Part shown: piece by piece, positions 1-8,202 of the stretch
Position numbering within the stretch: the stretch's first letter is position 1
How the letters are laid out: each line of letters opens with the position of its first letter
Assembly: GCF_030686155.1 (NCBI RefSeq)
Contig: NZ_JAUPEV010000018.1
Location: 1 to 21,491, forward strand
DNA: 21,491 bases
Direction of reading: 5' to 3'
Source of the DNA: Helicobacter_J cappadocius
Lineage (GTDB): Bacteria; Campylobacterota; Campylobacteria; Campylobacterales; Helicobacteraceae
The notes under the pieces: model-generated
What the model was told of the DNA's origin: nothing
The model's database searches: none
What the model saw: the letters and a program-made list of their open reading frames with translations, nothing else
Program-made: the position numbers and the translations under genes

Positions 1-236
1 ATAAGGTTTGTATTGTGATGACACGATTTTACAGATGAAAATCATTCAAACATTCTACATTATCTCAATATTATCAACAATTGTCAATTTTATTTTTTTG
101 CAGTTATTTCTTGTTTTTCTGGATATTTGAAATCTTAGATAGATTTTTTGAATTATTGAGCATAAAATATCATAAATGGAATGTAATTTGTTTAAGAGAA
201 TGTATTATAAGAACAGTTCTGAAGGCGAAAAAAGGA
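1..236. other. AT-rich leader upstream of the autotransporter gene
   Basis: No convincing gene is visible here. The reading frame of the downstream gene stays open back to about position 81, but the upstream residues are not signal-peptide-like and no ribosome binding site precedes a TTG there, so I treat it as untranslated. A TATTAT/TATAAG-type element at about 203-211 could be a -10 box. It is followed by the small perfect palindrome AGAACAGTTCT (210-220), which would sit near the transcript start. Confidence 0.4.
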
Positions 237-2837
237 ATGAATGACCGTATTTTAATTGTTATTTTAATGTTCATTGCCATTAATTTTCCCTTGTATGGTG
301 CTGATGTTGTTACTTATGACAAAAATACTGATCTAAATTTTGATACTCCTATTGTTCCTAATGGAATTTTGCCAAGAAAAAATATTTCTATCCAAAACAA
401 TGCTATTGTAAATATCAATTTTTCCCCCCCATCTAATAGTAAAGATGATTGGTTTACTGCTGCTTTTTTTAGCTCTAATTCTAAGAAATATACATTCAGC
501 GGGGATGGAGAGTTGAACTTTTTTTATGATGGCAGTAGGGTTTCAGGTTCGCAGTTTGAATTATTTGCATACAGAGAAATGGCCGGGAATGGTAATATTA
601 TCTTTGATGTAAATACTTCAGTTAAGGTGGCAGATAATTCAAATATAGCAAGAGGCGTATTCGTTCAAAATGGTTCAGATTTAGGAGCTCCAAAAGGCTC
701 TTATGTTTTTAATAAAAATCTTATTGTAGATGTCAATAATGCTGCTCCTACTAGCTCTCCTAATTTTTTACGAACAATTTTTTATACAGAAGATGGAGGT
801 GCTCAAGGAGATATTTATGTAAATGCAGATACAACAACACATCAAACTCTAAATCCTGATAATATTATTCAGCTCAAAGGAGATGTAAAATTTGGAGCAG
901 GTACGATTTTTTATATGAACCTAACCAATCCGGATTCATTTTGGATGGGAAAAACTCTTGATAGCGGATCAGATTCTCATCTTTATTTGAGCAATGGAGG
1001 AAAATGGTATCTTACCTCTAACTCCAGAATAAATACCATAACTATGGATAACCCTTCATTAGATGAATCCACAAACCTAGATTCCAAAACACAAAGAGAT
1101 TTTTCAATTGTAAATCTTATGAAATATGCTTCTAGTAATGTAGCTGGTGTGTATTGTGCTAATGATAATTGTCCTAGAGATTATGCTGGTTTTTCGCCTC
1201 GTATCCTAAAGGTGGAAAATGTTAATGGAGAAAATGGTGTGTTTGCTTTGATGACAGATATTGCGTCTGCAAAGAGCGATAAAATAGAGGTTGGAAATCT
1301 TAATTCAGTCAATTATATTCAGATTTATCAGAATCCAAAACAGATTATTTTAGATGCCAGTGGCAAAAATATAGCCGTTGCTTCTGCAAAGACTGTAGCA
1401 GATGGAGCTGATTTTAAGGGCATCGCTACTATTATCGGTCTATATGATTACACCCCAGTGTTACAAAAAAAAGACGGCGGAGCAAGTACTCAATGGATAT
1501 TAGGAAGTATTGATAGGACACCTAGTCAAACAGCTAGAACTCTTTTAGATGTTCTCTCACTCCCTTATCAAATTTTTCGTCTTGAGGGAGATTCAGCTCA
1601 TAGCAGATTGGAGGATTTTTTTTATCCTCCTACACTCAATGGTCTTTGGGCAAAAGTATATGGTGGAGGGATTTATGAAAAACAGCCCTTTGGAGATAAG
1701 ACAACTCAAAATCTATTTTATAATTTTCAAGGTGGGTATGATAAAGGAGAAACCTTTGAAGAAAAAAGATATTTTTATGGAGGTTCGTTAGATTATACGA
1801 AGATGTATGCAGGGGATAAGGGATTTGATGGATATTCCAATTCCATTGGTTTTGGAGCTTATGGAGGGTATATTGATCAAAAAGGTTGGGTGATAGATGC
1901 AAATGCAAAATATATTTATAGCGGTATTCATACAAATATATATCAAGCCCAATCTCCCGTTAAGTTTGGCAATAATATTTTGTTGCTGAGTGCAAAGGTA
2001 GGATATAATTTCTACCCTTTTTATCTGGTAAGGACAAAAACCGTTGAGAGATGTGTCCAAAAGATTTTTTGTAGAAATGCAATCGAAAAAACTAAAGTAA
2101 GAGATGAAAGTATTTATATCCAACCTTATTTTTCCTTCACGCCAGGTTTGATATTTGGAAATACTCTTAAGTTTCAAGACAATCAATCCCACTCTAACAT
2201 CAAAGCACATCTTCATTTTTCTCCCGCACTTATTACAAAGATTGGTTTAGGGGTTCTTAAACGTTATGATTATCTTTATTCTTCACTCAATCTAAGAGGA
2301 CATATTGAATATAGCAATGATATAAACCTGGGAGGAAATGTGACGCTTATTGATGATGCGAATGTTCCTCTTTATGGTAATTCCAAAAAAATAGATAATC
2401 GTTTAGGATTTGGAGGGGGCGTGGATTGGATGTTTTTCAATGATAGTTTGAAGCTACATCTTGATTTTAAGAGCGAGTTTTTCGGACAGATTAATACCTA
2501 TTGGGTACTTTCAGCAGGGATTCGCTATAAGTTTGGGCAAAAGCCTCCTAAAACTTACAAGTCTTTGAATCTGCGACCAATGCCACCAAAACCACAAAAA
2601 GTAGCTCCCATAAATTATCTCACTCCATATAAAGAAAAAGAAGAATCTAAAGATAAGACTTTTTATGAGAATAATCATTTCAAAAGCTATGGAGGGGAGA
2701 AAAAACAAATAATGCAGACCAAACAAAAAGAGCAAAAACAAATAGAAGAAGAGAAAAAAAGAAAGGAAGCTAGAAAATATTCTCCTCCTGCTTGGCAAAG
2801 CACTAGACCTATGCCAAAAATTCCCAAGCAAAAATAG
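237..2837 (+). CDS. Autotransporter-like outer membrane protein with a basic C-terminal extension
   Basis: Predicted 866-aa exported protein. The ATG at 237 is chosen because it opens a classical signal peptide (about residues 1-22, cleavage near LYGA-D). An upstream in-frame TTG would bury that signal. Residues 23 to about 465 form a beta-rich, Asn/Ser/Gly-rich passenger with one Cys pair (C307, C312). From about W471 to F766 there are alternating aromatic/glycine beta strands typical of an autotransporter beta-barrel, ending in GIRYKF, a good terminal beta signal; a barrel loop holds a second Cys pair (C606, C612). The oddity is about 100 further residues (767-866), Pro/Lys/Glu-rich, that would lie in the periplasm after the barrel. 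The passenger is short and I cannot assign a function; relatives include the VacA-like autotransporters of Helicobacter. The family call is firm, the substrate or role unknown. Confidence 0.8.
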   Translation: MNDRILIVILMFIAINFPLYGADVVTYDKNTDLNFDTPIVPNGILPRKNISIQNNAIVNINFSPPSNSKDDWFTAAFFSSNSKKYTFSGDGELNFFYDGSRVSGSQFELFAYREMAGNGNIIFDVNTSVKVADNSNIARGVFVQNGSDLGAPKGSYVFNKNLIVDVNNAAPTSSPNFLRTIFYTEDGGAQGDIYVNADTTTHQTLNPDNIIQLKGDVKFGAGTIFYMNLTNPDSFWMGKTLDSGSDSHLYLSNGGKWYLTSNSRINTITMDNPSLDESTNLDSKTQRDFSIVNLMKYASSNVAGVYCANDNCPRDYAGFSPRILKVENVNGENGVFALMTDIASAKSDKIEVGNLNSVNYIQIYQNPKQIILDASGKNIAVASAKTVADGADFKGIATIIGLYDYTPVLQKKDGGASTQWILGSIDRTPSQTARTLLDVLSLPYQIFRLEGDSAHSRLEDFFYPPTLNGLWAKVYGGGIYEKQPFGDKTTQNLFYNFQGGYDKGETFEEKRYFYGGSLDYTKMYAGDKGFDGYSNSIGFGAYGGYIDQKGWVIDANAKYIYSGIHTNIYQAQSPVKFGNNILLLSAKVGYNFYPFYLVRTKTVERCVQKIFCRNAIEKTKVRDESIYIQPYFSFTPGLIFGNTLKFQDNQSHSNIKAHLHFSPALITKIGLGVLKRYDYLYSSLNLRGHIEYSNDINLGGNVTLIDDANVPLYGNSKKIDNRLGFGGGVDWMFFNDSLKLHLDFKSEFFGQINTYWVLSAGIRYKFGQKPPKTYKSLNLRPMPPKPQKVAPINYLTPYKEKEESKDKTFYENNHFKSYGGEKKQIMQTKQKEQKQIEEEKKRKEARKYSPPAWQSTRPMPKIPKQK

Positions 2838-2850
2838 AGGTTTTTTGTAT

Positions 2851-2864
2851 TTGATATATATCAA
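2851..2864. promoter_or_regulatory. FNR/CRP-type operator upstream of napA
   Basis: TTGATATATATCAA is a perfect 14-bp palindrome that matches the FNR consensus TTGAT-N4-ATCAA exactly. Its centre lies 41.5 bp before the start point predicted from the -10 box at 2887-2892, the usual place for a class II activator site. Which Crp/Fnr-family regulator binds is not shown in this window. Confidence 0.6.
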
Positions 2865-2886
2865 GGTTTGAGTTCGCAGGGAAATA

Positions 2887-2892
2887 TACAAT
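2887..2892 (+). promoter_or_regulatory. Putative -10 box of the nap operon
   Basis: TACAAT differs from the sigma-70 consensus by one base and would start transcription near 2899, about 25 bases before napA. It was chosen because of its spacing to the FNR-type palindrome. TATACA at 2885-2890 is an overlapping alternative. Confidence 0.4.
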
Positions 2893-2923
2893 CTTTATGC
2901 TAAAAAAGCATAAGGAGAAGATG

Positions 2924-5707
2924 ATGGAACTTACTAGAAGAGATTTTATTAAGGCTGTTGCCATAGCTTCAGCGGCTTCAAGTGCAGGATTGAGTGTTCC
3001 TAGTAGATTGAATGCTGATGCGACACTTGCCCAAAAAGACTGGAAATGGGATAAGGCAGTATGTAGATTTTGTGGTACGGGCTGCGGGATTATGGTGGCG
3101 ACAAAAGATAAAAAAATCATCGCTATTAAGGGGGATCCAAAATCTCCAGTGAATGCTGGATTGAATTGCATCAAAGGTTATTTTTGTGCAAAAATCATGT
3201 ATGGAGAGGATAGATTAACACAACCACTTTTAAGAATGAATACTAAGGGTGAATTTGACAAAAAGGGAAAGTTTTATCCTGTAAGTTGGCAAAGAGCCTT
3301 TGATGAGATGGAAAAACAATTTCGCAAAACCTATGAAGAAAAAGGTCCTAAGGGTGTTGCGATTATGGCTAGTGGGCAATATACTATTCCTGAAGGCTAC
3401 GCATCAGTAAAATTGATGAAAGCTGGTTTTAGGAGCAACAACTTAGATCCTAATGCTAGACACTGCATGGCAAGTGCTGTGGTGGGATTTATGCAGACTT
3501 TTGGAATAGATGAGCCTTCAGGTTGCTATGATGATATTGAACTTACAGATACTGTTATTAGCTGGGGAGCGAATATGGCTGAAATGCACCCTATTTTGTG
3601 GAGTAGGGTTACTGATAGAAAACTTAATAATGCTTCAAGGGTCAAGGTTGTAAATTTAACCACTTATAGCAATAGAACTTCAGATATTGCAGATATTGAA
3701 ATTGTATTTAAGCCCTCTACGGATTTGGCAATTTGGAATTATATTGCTAGAGAGATTGTTTATAATCACTCTGAAGCTATTGATGAAGCTTTTGTAAAAC
3801 AAAACTGTGTTTTTAGTACAGGGGTTGTAAATATTGGATATGGAATGCGAAATGATCCTAATCATAGGGGGTTTAGTTCTGAAGAAAAAGATACTGTCGC
3901 AAAAGAAGTCAAAAAAACTTTGAGCGAAAATGAAGCAATAGCTCTGCAATATTTGGGGATGAAAGCAGGAGAAGAAATGAAAATGGATAATGCTTTAAAG
4001 CCTGATATTCATTGGGAGATTGGGTTTGATGATTTTAAAAAAGCACTTGAGCCTTATACATTGGATTTTGTGGCAAATCTTGCTAAAGGAGATGAAAATG
4101 AAAGTATCGAAGATTTTAAACAAAAACTCCGCAATCTTGCTGATCTTTATATCGAAAAAAATAGAAAAGTGGTGAGTTTTTGGACAATGGGTTTTAATCA
4201 ACATCAAAGAGGTTCTTGGGTAAATGAGCAGAGTTATATGGTGCATATGTTGCTTGGAAAACAATCTAAACCTGGAAATGGGGCTTTTTCTCTTACTGGA
4301 CAACCTAGCGCTTGTGGAACAGCTAGAGAGGTAGGAACATTTTCTCATAGGCTTCCAGCAGATATGGTGGTTAATAATCCAAAACATAGAGAAATCGCAG
4401 AAAAAATATGGAATCTTCCTAGTGGAACCATCAACCCAAAACCAGGATCTCCGTATTTGAGCATGATGAGAGATATTGAAGATGGAAAAATTAAATGGGT
4501 TTGGGTAGCTGTGAATAATCCTTGGCAAAATACTGCTAATGCAAATCATTGGATAAAAGCTGCTAGAGAGATGGATAATTTTATTGTGGTGAGTGATTGT
4601 TATCCGGGAATTTCAGCAAGGGTTGCTGATTTGGTATTGCCAACTGCGATGATTTATGAAAAATGGGGTGCGTATGGAAATGCCGAACGCAGAACACAAC
4701 ATTGGAAACAACAAGTTCTTCCTCAAGGAGATTCAATGAGCGATACTTGGCAGATTTTTGAGTTCGCTAAACGTTTTAAAATAAAAGAAATTTGGAATAC
4801 TCAAGACAAGGAGCTAGGACTTAAACCTATCTTAGATCAGGCACAAAAAATGGGCTATAGCCCTGATGATACTCTTTTTGATGTGTTGTTTGGAAATAAA
4901 AATGCGAGAGCTTTTGATCTCAAAGAAGAATTGCTTCAAAATGGAGCGATGAATTCTGAAGTCTTTGGGGATGAAAGAAATGTTCTAGGAAGTGATGGAA
5001 AACCTTTTAAAGGGTATGGATTTTTTATACAGAAATATTTGTGGGAAGAGTATAGAAAGTTTGGAATAGGACATGGACACGATTTAGCAGAGTTTGATAT
5101 TTATCACAAAGTTAGAGGACTTAGATGGCCAGTGGTAGATGGAAAGGAAACTAGATGGAGGTTTAATTCCAAATACGATCCTTATGCTAAAAAATTTGGA
5201 GATGGAAGAGATATTGCATTTTATGGCAATAAGGATGCTTTTTTGAATCAAGGTAATTTGCTAAAAGCAGGGGAGAAGAAAGTATCTATACACAATAAAG
5301 CCAAAATATTTTTTCGCCCTTATATGGATCCTTGTGAAATGCCTGATGAAAAATATCCGATGTGGCTTTGCACAGGAAGAGTTTTGGAGCATTGGCATAG
5401 TGGAACTATGACGATGAGAGTTCCTGAACTTTATAAGGCTATGCCTGAAGCGTTGTGTTATATGAATCCTGATGATGCACTCAAAAACAATTTTATTCAA
5501 GGTGATGTAATTTGGGTTGAAAGTAGAAGAGGAAGGGTTAAAGCAAGGATTGATATTGCAGGAAGAAACAGAGTGCCAAAAGGACTTGTGTATATTCCTT
5601 GGTTTGATGAGAATGTCTATATCAACAAGGTTTGCTTGGATGCGACTTGTCCGCTCTCTAAACAAACTGATTATAAAAAATGTGCCATAAAAGTCTATAA
5701 AGCATAA
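2924..5707 (+). CDS. napA: Periplasmic nitrate reductase catalytic subunit NapA
   Basis: Molybdopterin enzyme of about 927 aa that reduces nitrate to nitrite in the periplasm, the usual length for campylobacterial NapA. The N-terminus has a twin-arginine signal (TRRDFIKA) followed by an Ala/Ser-rich stretch. C47, C50, C54 and C82 (CRFCGTGC ... NCIKG) bind one [4Fe-4S] cluster. C181 in NARHCMASAV is the expected molybdenum ligand. The rest matches the bis-MGD oxidoreductase fold through to the C-terminal dinucleotide-binding domain. AAGGAG at 2912-2917 lies six bases before the ATG at 2924; the ATG at 2921 is an alternative, and the open frame further upstream to 2897 is probably not translated. 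It is first in the nap operon, behind an FNR-type site. napB follows after ten bases; the usual napG and napH are absent from that position. Confidence 0.96.
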   Translation: MELTRRDFIKAVAIASAASSAGLSVPSRLNADATLAQKDWKWDKAVCRFCGTGCGIMVATKDKKIIAIKGDPKSPVNAGLNCIKGYFCAKIMYGEDRLTQPLLRMNTKGEFDKKGKFYPVSWQRAFDEMEKQFRKTYEEKGPKGVAIMASGQYTIPEGYASVKLMKAGFRSNNLDPNARHCMASAVVGFMQTFGIDEPSGCYDDIELTDTVISWGANMAEMHPILWSRVTDRKLNNASRVKVVNLTTYSNRTSDIADIEIVFKPSTDLAIWNYIAREIVYNHSEAIDEAFVKQNCVFSTGVVNIGYGMRNDPNHRGFSSEEKDTVAKEVKKTLSENEAIALQYLGMKAGEEMKMDNALKPDIHWEIGFDDFKKALEPYTLDFVANLAKGDENESIEDFKQKLRNLADLYIEKNRKVVSFWTMGFNQHQRGSWVNEQSYMVHMLLGKQSKPGNGAFSLTGQPSACGTAREVGTFSHRLPADMVVNNPKHREIAEKIWNLPSGTINPKPGSPYLSMMRDIEDGKIKWVWVAVNNPWQNTANANHWIKAAREMDNFIVVSDCYPGISARVADLVLPTAMIYEKWGAYGNAERRTQHWKQQVLPQGDSMSDTWQIFEFAKRFKIKEIWNTQDKELGLKPILDQAQKMGYSPDDTLFDVLFGNKNARAFDLKEELLQNGAMNSEVFGDERNVLGSDGKPFKGYGFFIQKYLWEEYRKFGIGHGHDLAEFDIYHKVRGLRWPVVDGKETRWRFNSKYDPYAKKFGDGRDIAFYGNKDAFLNQGNLLKAGEKKVSIHNKAKIFFRPYMDPCEMPDEKYPMWLCTGRVLEHWHSGTMTMRVPELYKAMPEALCYMNPDDALKNNFIQGDVIWVESRRGRVKARIDIAGRNRVPKGLVYIPWFDENVYINKVCLDATCPLSKQTDYKKCAIKVYKA

Positions 5708-5717
5708 GGGGGATAAG

Positions 5718-6248
5718 ATGAAAATTAAAATATTGGCTTTGATAAGCGTATGTGTAGTTTTGTTGGCGTGTTCAAATGTTGATAAAAAAACAGATGAAAT
5801 ATCTGATAATTCTTTGGGTCTAAGAGGAGCTTCTTTGGGAGATGATAAGAGTGTGGAGTTAAAAAATTTTGAATATTCTCAAACTCCTGCAGGAGAGTCA
5901 AAAAACATAGAACGTTCTTATGAAAATGCCCCACCCTTGATACCTCACAGCACAGAGGGAATGCTTGATATTACTCAAGATAATAATATGTGTTTGAGCT
6001 GCCATGCAAGCGATGTTGCAGAATCTGTAGGAGCGACACCTGTTCCTAAATCCCATACTTATGATTTAAGAAATCATAAATTTATAAAAGATGGTATTTC
6101 AGAAAGTCGTTATAATTGCACTCAATGCCACATTCCTCAATCAAATCTAGTCCCATTGGTGAAAAATACTTTCACGCCAGTATTTAGCAACGAGAAGGAA
6201 AAGTCTAGTTCTGATCTTTTAGATGTCATCAATAAGGGTGTAAAATAG
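5718..6248 (+). CDS. napB: Diheme cytochrome NapB, apparently a lipoprotein
   Basis: 176-aa electron-transfer subunit of periplasmic nitrate reductase, expected to pass electrons to NapA. Two haem-binding motifs are present, CLSCH (C92-H96) and CTQCH (C134-H138), with H77 and H113 placed as plausible distal ligands, as in NapB. The N-terminus is hydrophobic and ends in VVLLAC at C18, a good lipobox, so the protein is probably lipid-anchored rather than soluble; a 60-residue acidic linker separates the anchor from the haem domain. AAGGGGG sits six bases before the ATG. The stop codon is immediately followed by the napF start. Confidence 0.93.
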   Translation: MKIKILALISVCVVLLACSNVDKKTDEISDNSLGLRGASLGDDKSVELKNFEYSQTPAGESKNIERSYENAPPLIPHSTEGMLDITQDNNMCLSCHASDVAESVGATPVPKSHTYDLRNHKFIKDGISESRYNCTQCHIPQSNLVPLVKNTFTPVFSNEKEKSSSDLLDVINKGVK

Positions 6249-6719
6249 ATGGGTTCAAGAAGAGATTTTTTTAGTTTCAAAAAAACCCCTTCTGTAATCA
6301 ATTTGCCTTATATAAAAGGCTCTATTGATGTTTGCACAGAGTGTAGAGGGTATTGTGTGAATGCGTGTGAAGAGAGTATTATTTTTAAAAAAGAAGGCGA
6401 AATACCGTATTTGGACTTTAAAAATAAAGGATGTATATTTTGCAAAAAATGTGCATTTGTTTGTGAGGAAAAAGGGAAGGCTGTGTTGAATTCTTTGATG
6501 GAGAATATAATAGAAGGCAAAGCAAAGATTGATGTATCTTTGTGCTTGTCTTATCATCAGGTGATATGTCTATCATGTCAAGATGTTTGCAAAACTTCTA
6601 TTAAGTTCAGCGGAATGTTTTATCCAGAAATACTGAATACATGTACTGCTTGTGGCTTGTGTGTGAGTATTTGTCCTCAGGGAGCTATCAGTATTGTTGA
6701 ATCTCAAAAAGGAAAGTAG
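6249..6719 (+). CDS. napF: Ferredoxin-type protein NapF
   Basis: 156-aa cytoplasmic iron-sulfur protein. Sixteen cysteines fall into four groups: C29/32/36/40, C62/65/68/72, C99/107/110/114 and C132/135/138/142, the last as CTACGLCVSICP, consistent with four [4Fe-4S] clusters. The SRRDFF start is common in NapF and is not a cleaved Tat signal because no hydrophobic stretch follows. NapF is known to interact with NapA in the cytoplasm and is linked to its maturation or energising. The ATG abuts the napB stop, and an AAGGGTG site lies within the napB end. The stop overlaps the napD start by one base, implying tight co-translation. Confidence 0.9.
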   Translation: MGSRRDFFSFKKTPSVINLPYIKGSIDVCTECRGYCVNACEESIIFKKEGEIPYLDFKNKGCIFCKKCAFVCEEKGKAVLNSLMENIIEGKAKIDVSLCLSYHQVICLSCQDVCKTSIKFSGMFYPEILNTCTACGLCVSICPQGAISIVESQKGK

Positions 6720-7051
6720 TGAATATTTCAAGCGTTATTATTAAAATAAATCCAAAGTGTTTAGAGAGAATAATCCAAGATATTTATTCTCTTAATGGTG
6801 TTGAAATCGCGATTATTGAAGGCGAAATCATTATTGTTACCATAGAAGCAAAAGATTCAAATGAGGAGATTTATTTTTTTAAAGAATTGGAAAAAATCGA
6901 TGGGGTAGTATCTATAAATATGCACTATTGTCATTGTGAAGATGGATTTGAAAAATTGAATTCAGGTGAAGAAATTTCAAAAATTATACAAATTTTGGAA
7001 GATGATAATATCTCTTACAAGGGTAATGTGAATACTTGGATGAAACAATAA
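6719..7051 (+). CDS. napD: NapD-type chaperone for NapA
   Basis: 110-aa protein with the ferredoxin-like NapD fold pattern (NISSVIIK near the start, then GVEI and DGVVSINMHYCHCED). NapD family members bind the NapA twin-arginine signal and hold back export until the cofactor is in place. The start is GTG at 6719, sharing a base with the napF stop (TAGTG), with AAGGA five bases upstream. The C-terminal 30 residues are a lysine/glutamate-rich helix common in campylobacterial NapD. It is last in the operon and faces trmA on the other strand, with only 11 bases between the stops and no obvious terminator hairpin. Confidence 0.88.
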   Translation: MNISSVIIKINPKCLERIIQDIYSLNGVEIAIIEGEIIIVTIEAKDSNEEIYFFKELEKIDGVVSINMHYCHCEDGFEKLNSGEEISKIIQILEDDNISYKGNVNTWMKQ

Positions 7052-7062
7052 GAAATCAAGTT

Positions 7063-8172
7063 TTAAAGCCTTTTGAGGATAATCCCGCATTCAAGATGAT
7101 GAGTATATGGAAATTGATCAAATACTCCGCAATGCTCTATTTTATGAGTTTTTTGTAAAGTTTTCAAATCTTCTTTGAGTGAGAGAGGGTTGCAGGATAT
7201 ATAGATAATAGAGTCAAATCTTTGAATAAAATTCAGCATATCCAAGTCGCAAATGCCACTTCTTGGAGGATCGATAAAAATATGCGAGAAGTTGAATTTA
7301 TCTAAGTCTATTTCTCTGAGACGAAAAAAAGCCCTTTGTCTGTCTAGTGCTTCTATGGTCTCATAACCACTCAAACGAGCTGCGGTAATGTTGTGTATAT
7401 CGTTATTTTCTGCATTTTTTTCTAAAACTTTGATAGCAGATTTAACTACTTCAGTAGCGAGGATTTTGTTGAATCTCTTAGAGAGTGCAAGAGTAAAATT
7501 CCCGCTTCCACAATACATTTCAAGCAAATCTGTGGAGAGTGCTGCTGGTAGTTTTGAGAGAACAAACTCTATCATTTGAGTGTTTATATAAGGGTTGGGC
7601 TGTGAAAAATTTCCTTCTTTTTGAATATAAAAGAATTTTTCTCCATTGATAGATAAAGTTTCATTGATAAAATCTCTGCCAATGATCCTCCTCTCTCCTT
7701 TGCTTCTTCCTATGATAAAACACTCTAATTCTTGAGCAAGTCTAAGAGCATTTTCTTCCCAGCAAAGATCTAGTTTTTTGTGATAAATAAGTGTGATGAT
7801 AGCTTCACCTCTTAATCCTCCAAGTATTTTTACTCCATAGAGTTTATCCTTTATTACAGGGTTAGCATTGATATGTAAAAGTAGTATTGTTAGCTTATCT
7901 TGAAGATAAGGCAACAAAATTGGACAAGTGGAGATTTTGACACGATTATTTTGACCATAGGGGTTCATAGATAGATAGATTTTGTTATTTTCTGTATGTA
8001 GTCTGAACTCCCCTCTAGCTCTAAACCCACTAGAGGGGGAGAAAAATTTTTCTACATCATTGCTTTTAAAACCAAAAAGTTCTAAAAATTCTTCGAATTT
8101 TTGTTCAAATTGCTTATTGTATTCTTGAGGCAATTGACAGCCTCCACACTCCAAAAAACTCTCACAAATCAT
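7063..8172 (-). CDS. trmA: tRNA (uracil-5-)-methyltransferase TrmA
   Basis: 369-aa SAM-dependent enzyme that makes 5-methyluridine at position 54 of the tRNA T-loop. The SAM site is MYCGSGNFTLAL (219-230). DPPRSG follows at 301-306, the catalytic nucleophile is C327 in YISCNP, and the general base is E361 in THHLE, all in TrmA order. Length and the absence of an N-terminal TRAM domain favour TrmA over RlmD. The N-terminal CESFLECGGCQ resembles the cysteine cluster of the wider family (C3, C9, C12), unusual for short TrmA and perhaps a relic. The ribosome binding site is weak. It is the last gene of a minus-strand series, 30 bases after the outer membrane protein gene. Confidence 0.9.
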   Translation of the reverse strand: MICESFLECGGCQLPQEYNKQFEQKFEEFLELFGFKSNDVEKFFSPSSGFRARGEFRLHTENNKIYLSMNPYGQNNRVKISTCPILLPYLQDKLTILLLHINANPVIKDKLYGVKILGGLRGEAIITLIYHKKLDLCWEENALRLAQELECFIIGRSKGERRIIGRDFINETLSINGEKFFYIQKEGNFSQPNPYINTQMIEFVLSKLPAALSTDLLEMYCGSGNFTLALSKRFNKILATEVVKSAIKVLEKNAENNDIHNITAARLSGYETIEALDRQRAFFRLREIDLDKFNFSHIFIDPPRSGICDLDMLNFIQRFDSIIYISCNPLSLKEDLKTLQKTHKIEHCGVFDQFPYTHHLECGIILKRL

Positions 8173-8202
8173 TTAAAAACCATTTTTATTTTTTGTATTA
8201 GT

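Noticed and set aside
81..236. Upstream extension of the autotransporter frame from a TTG at 81
   Set aside because: No ribosome binding site, and it would place the clear signal peptide 52 residues inside the protein.
1611..1631. GGAGGA and TCCTCC around a T-run, resembling a terminator or phase-variable tract
   Set aside because: It is inside the open autotransporter frame, and the T-run is only eight bases long with no sign of length variation, so no regulatory role can be supported.
3680..5665. Minus-strand open frames inside napA
   Set aside because: They are antisense shadows of a strongly conserved gene, lack ribosome binding sites and have no recognisable domains.
7052..7062. Terminator between napD and trmA
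   Set aside because: Only 11 bases separate the two stop codons and no stem is visible there.
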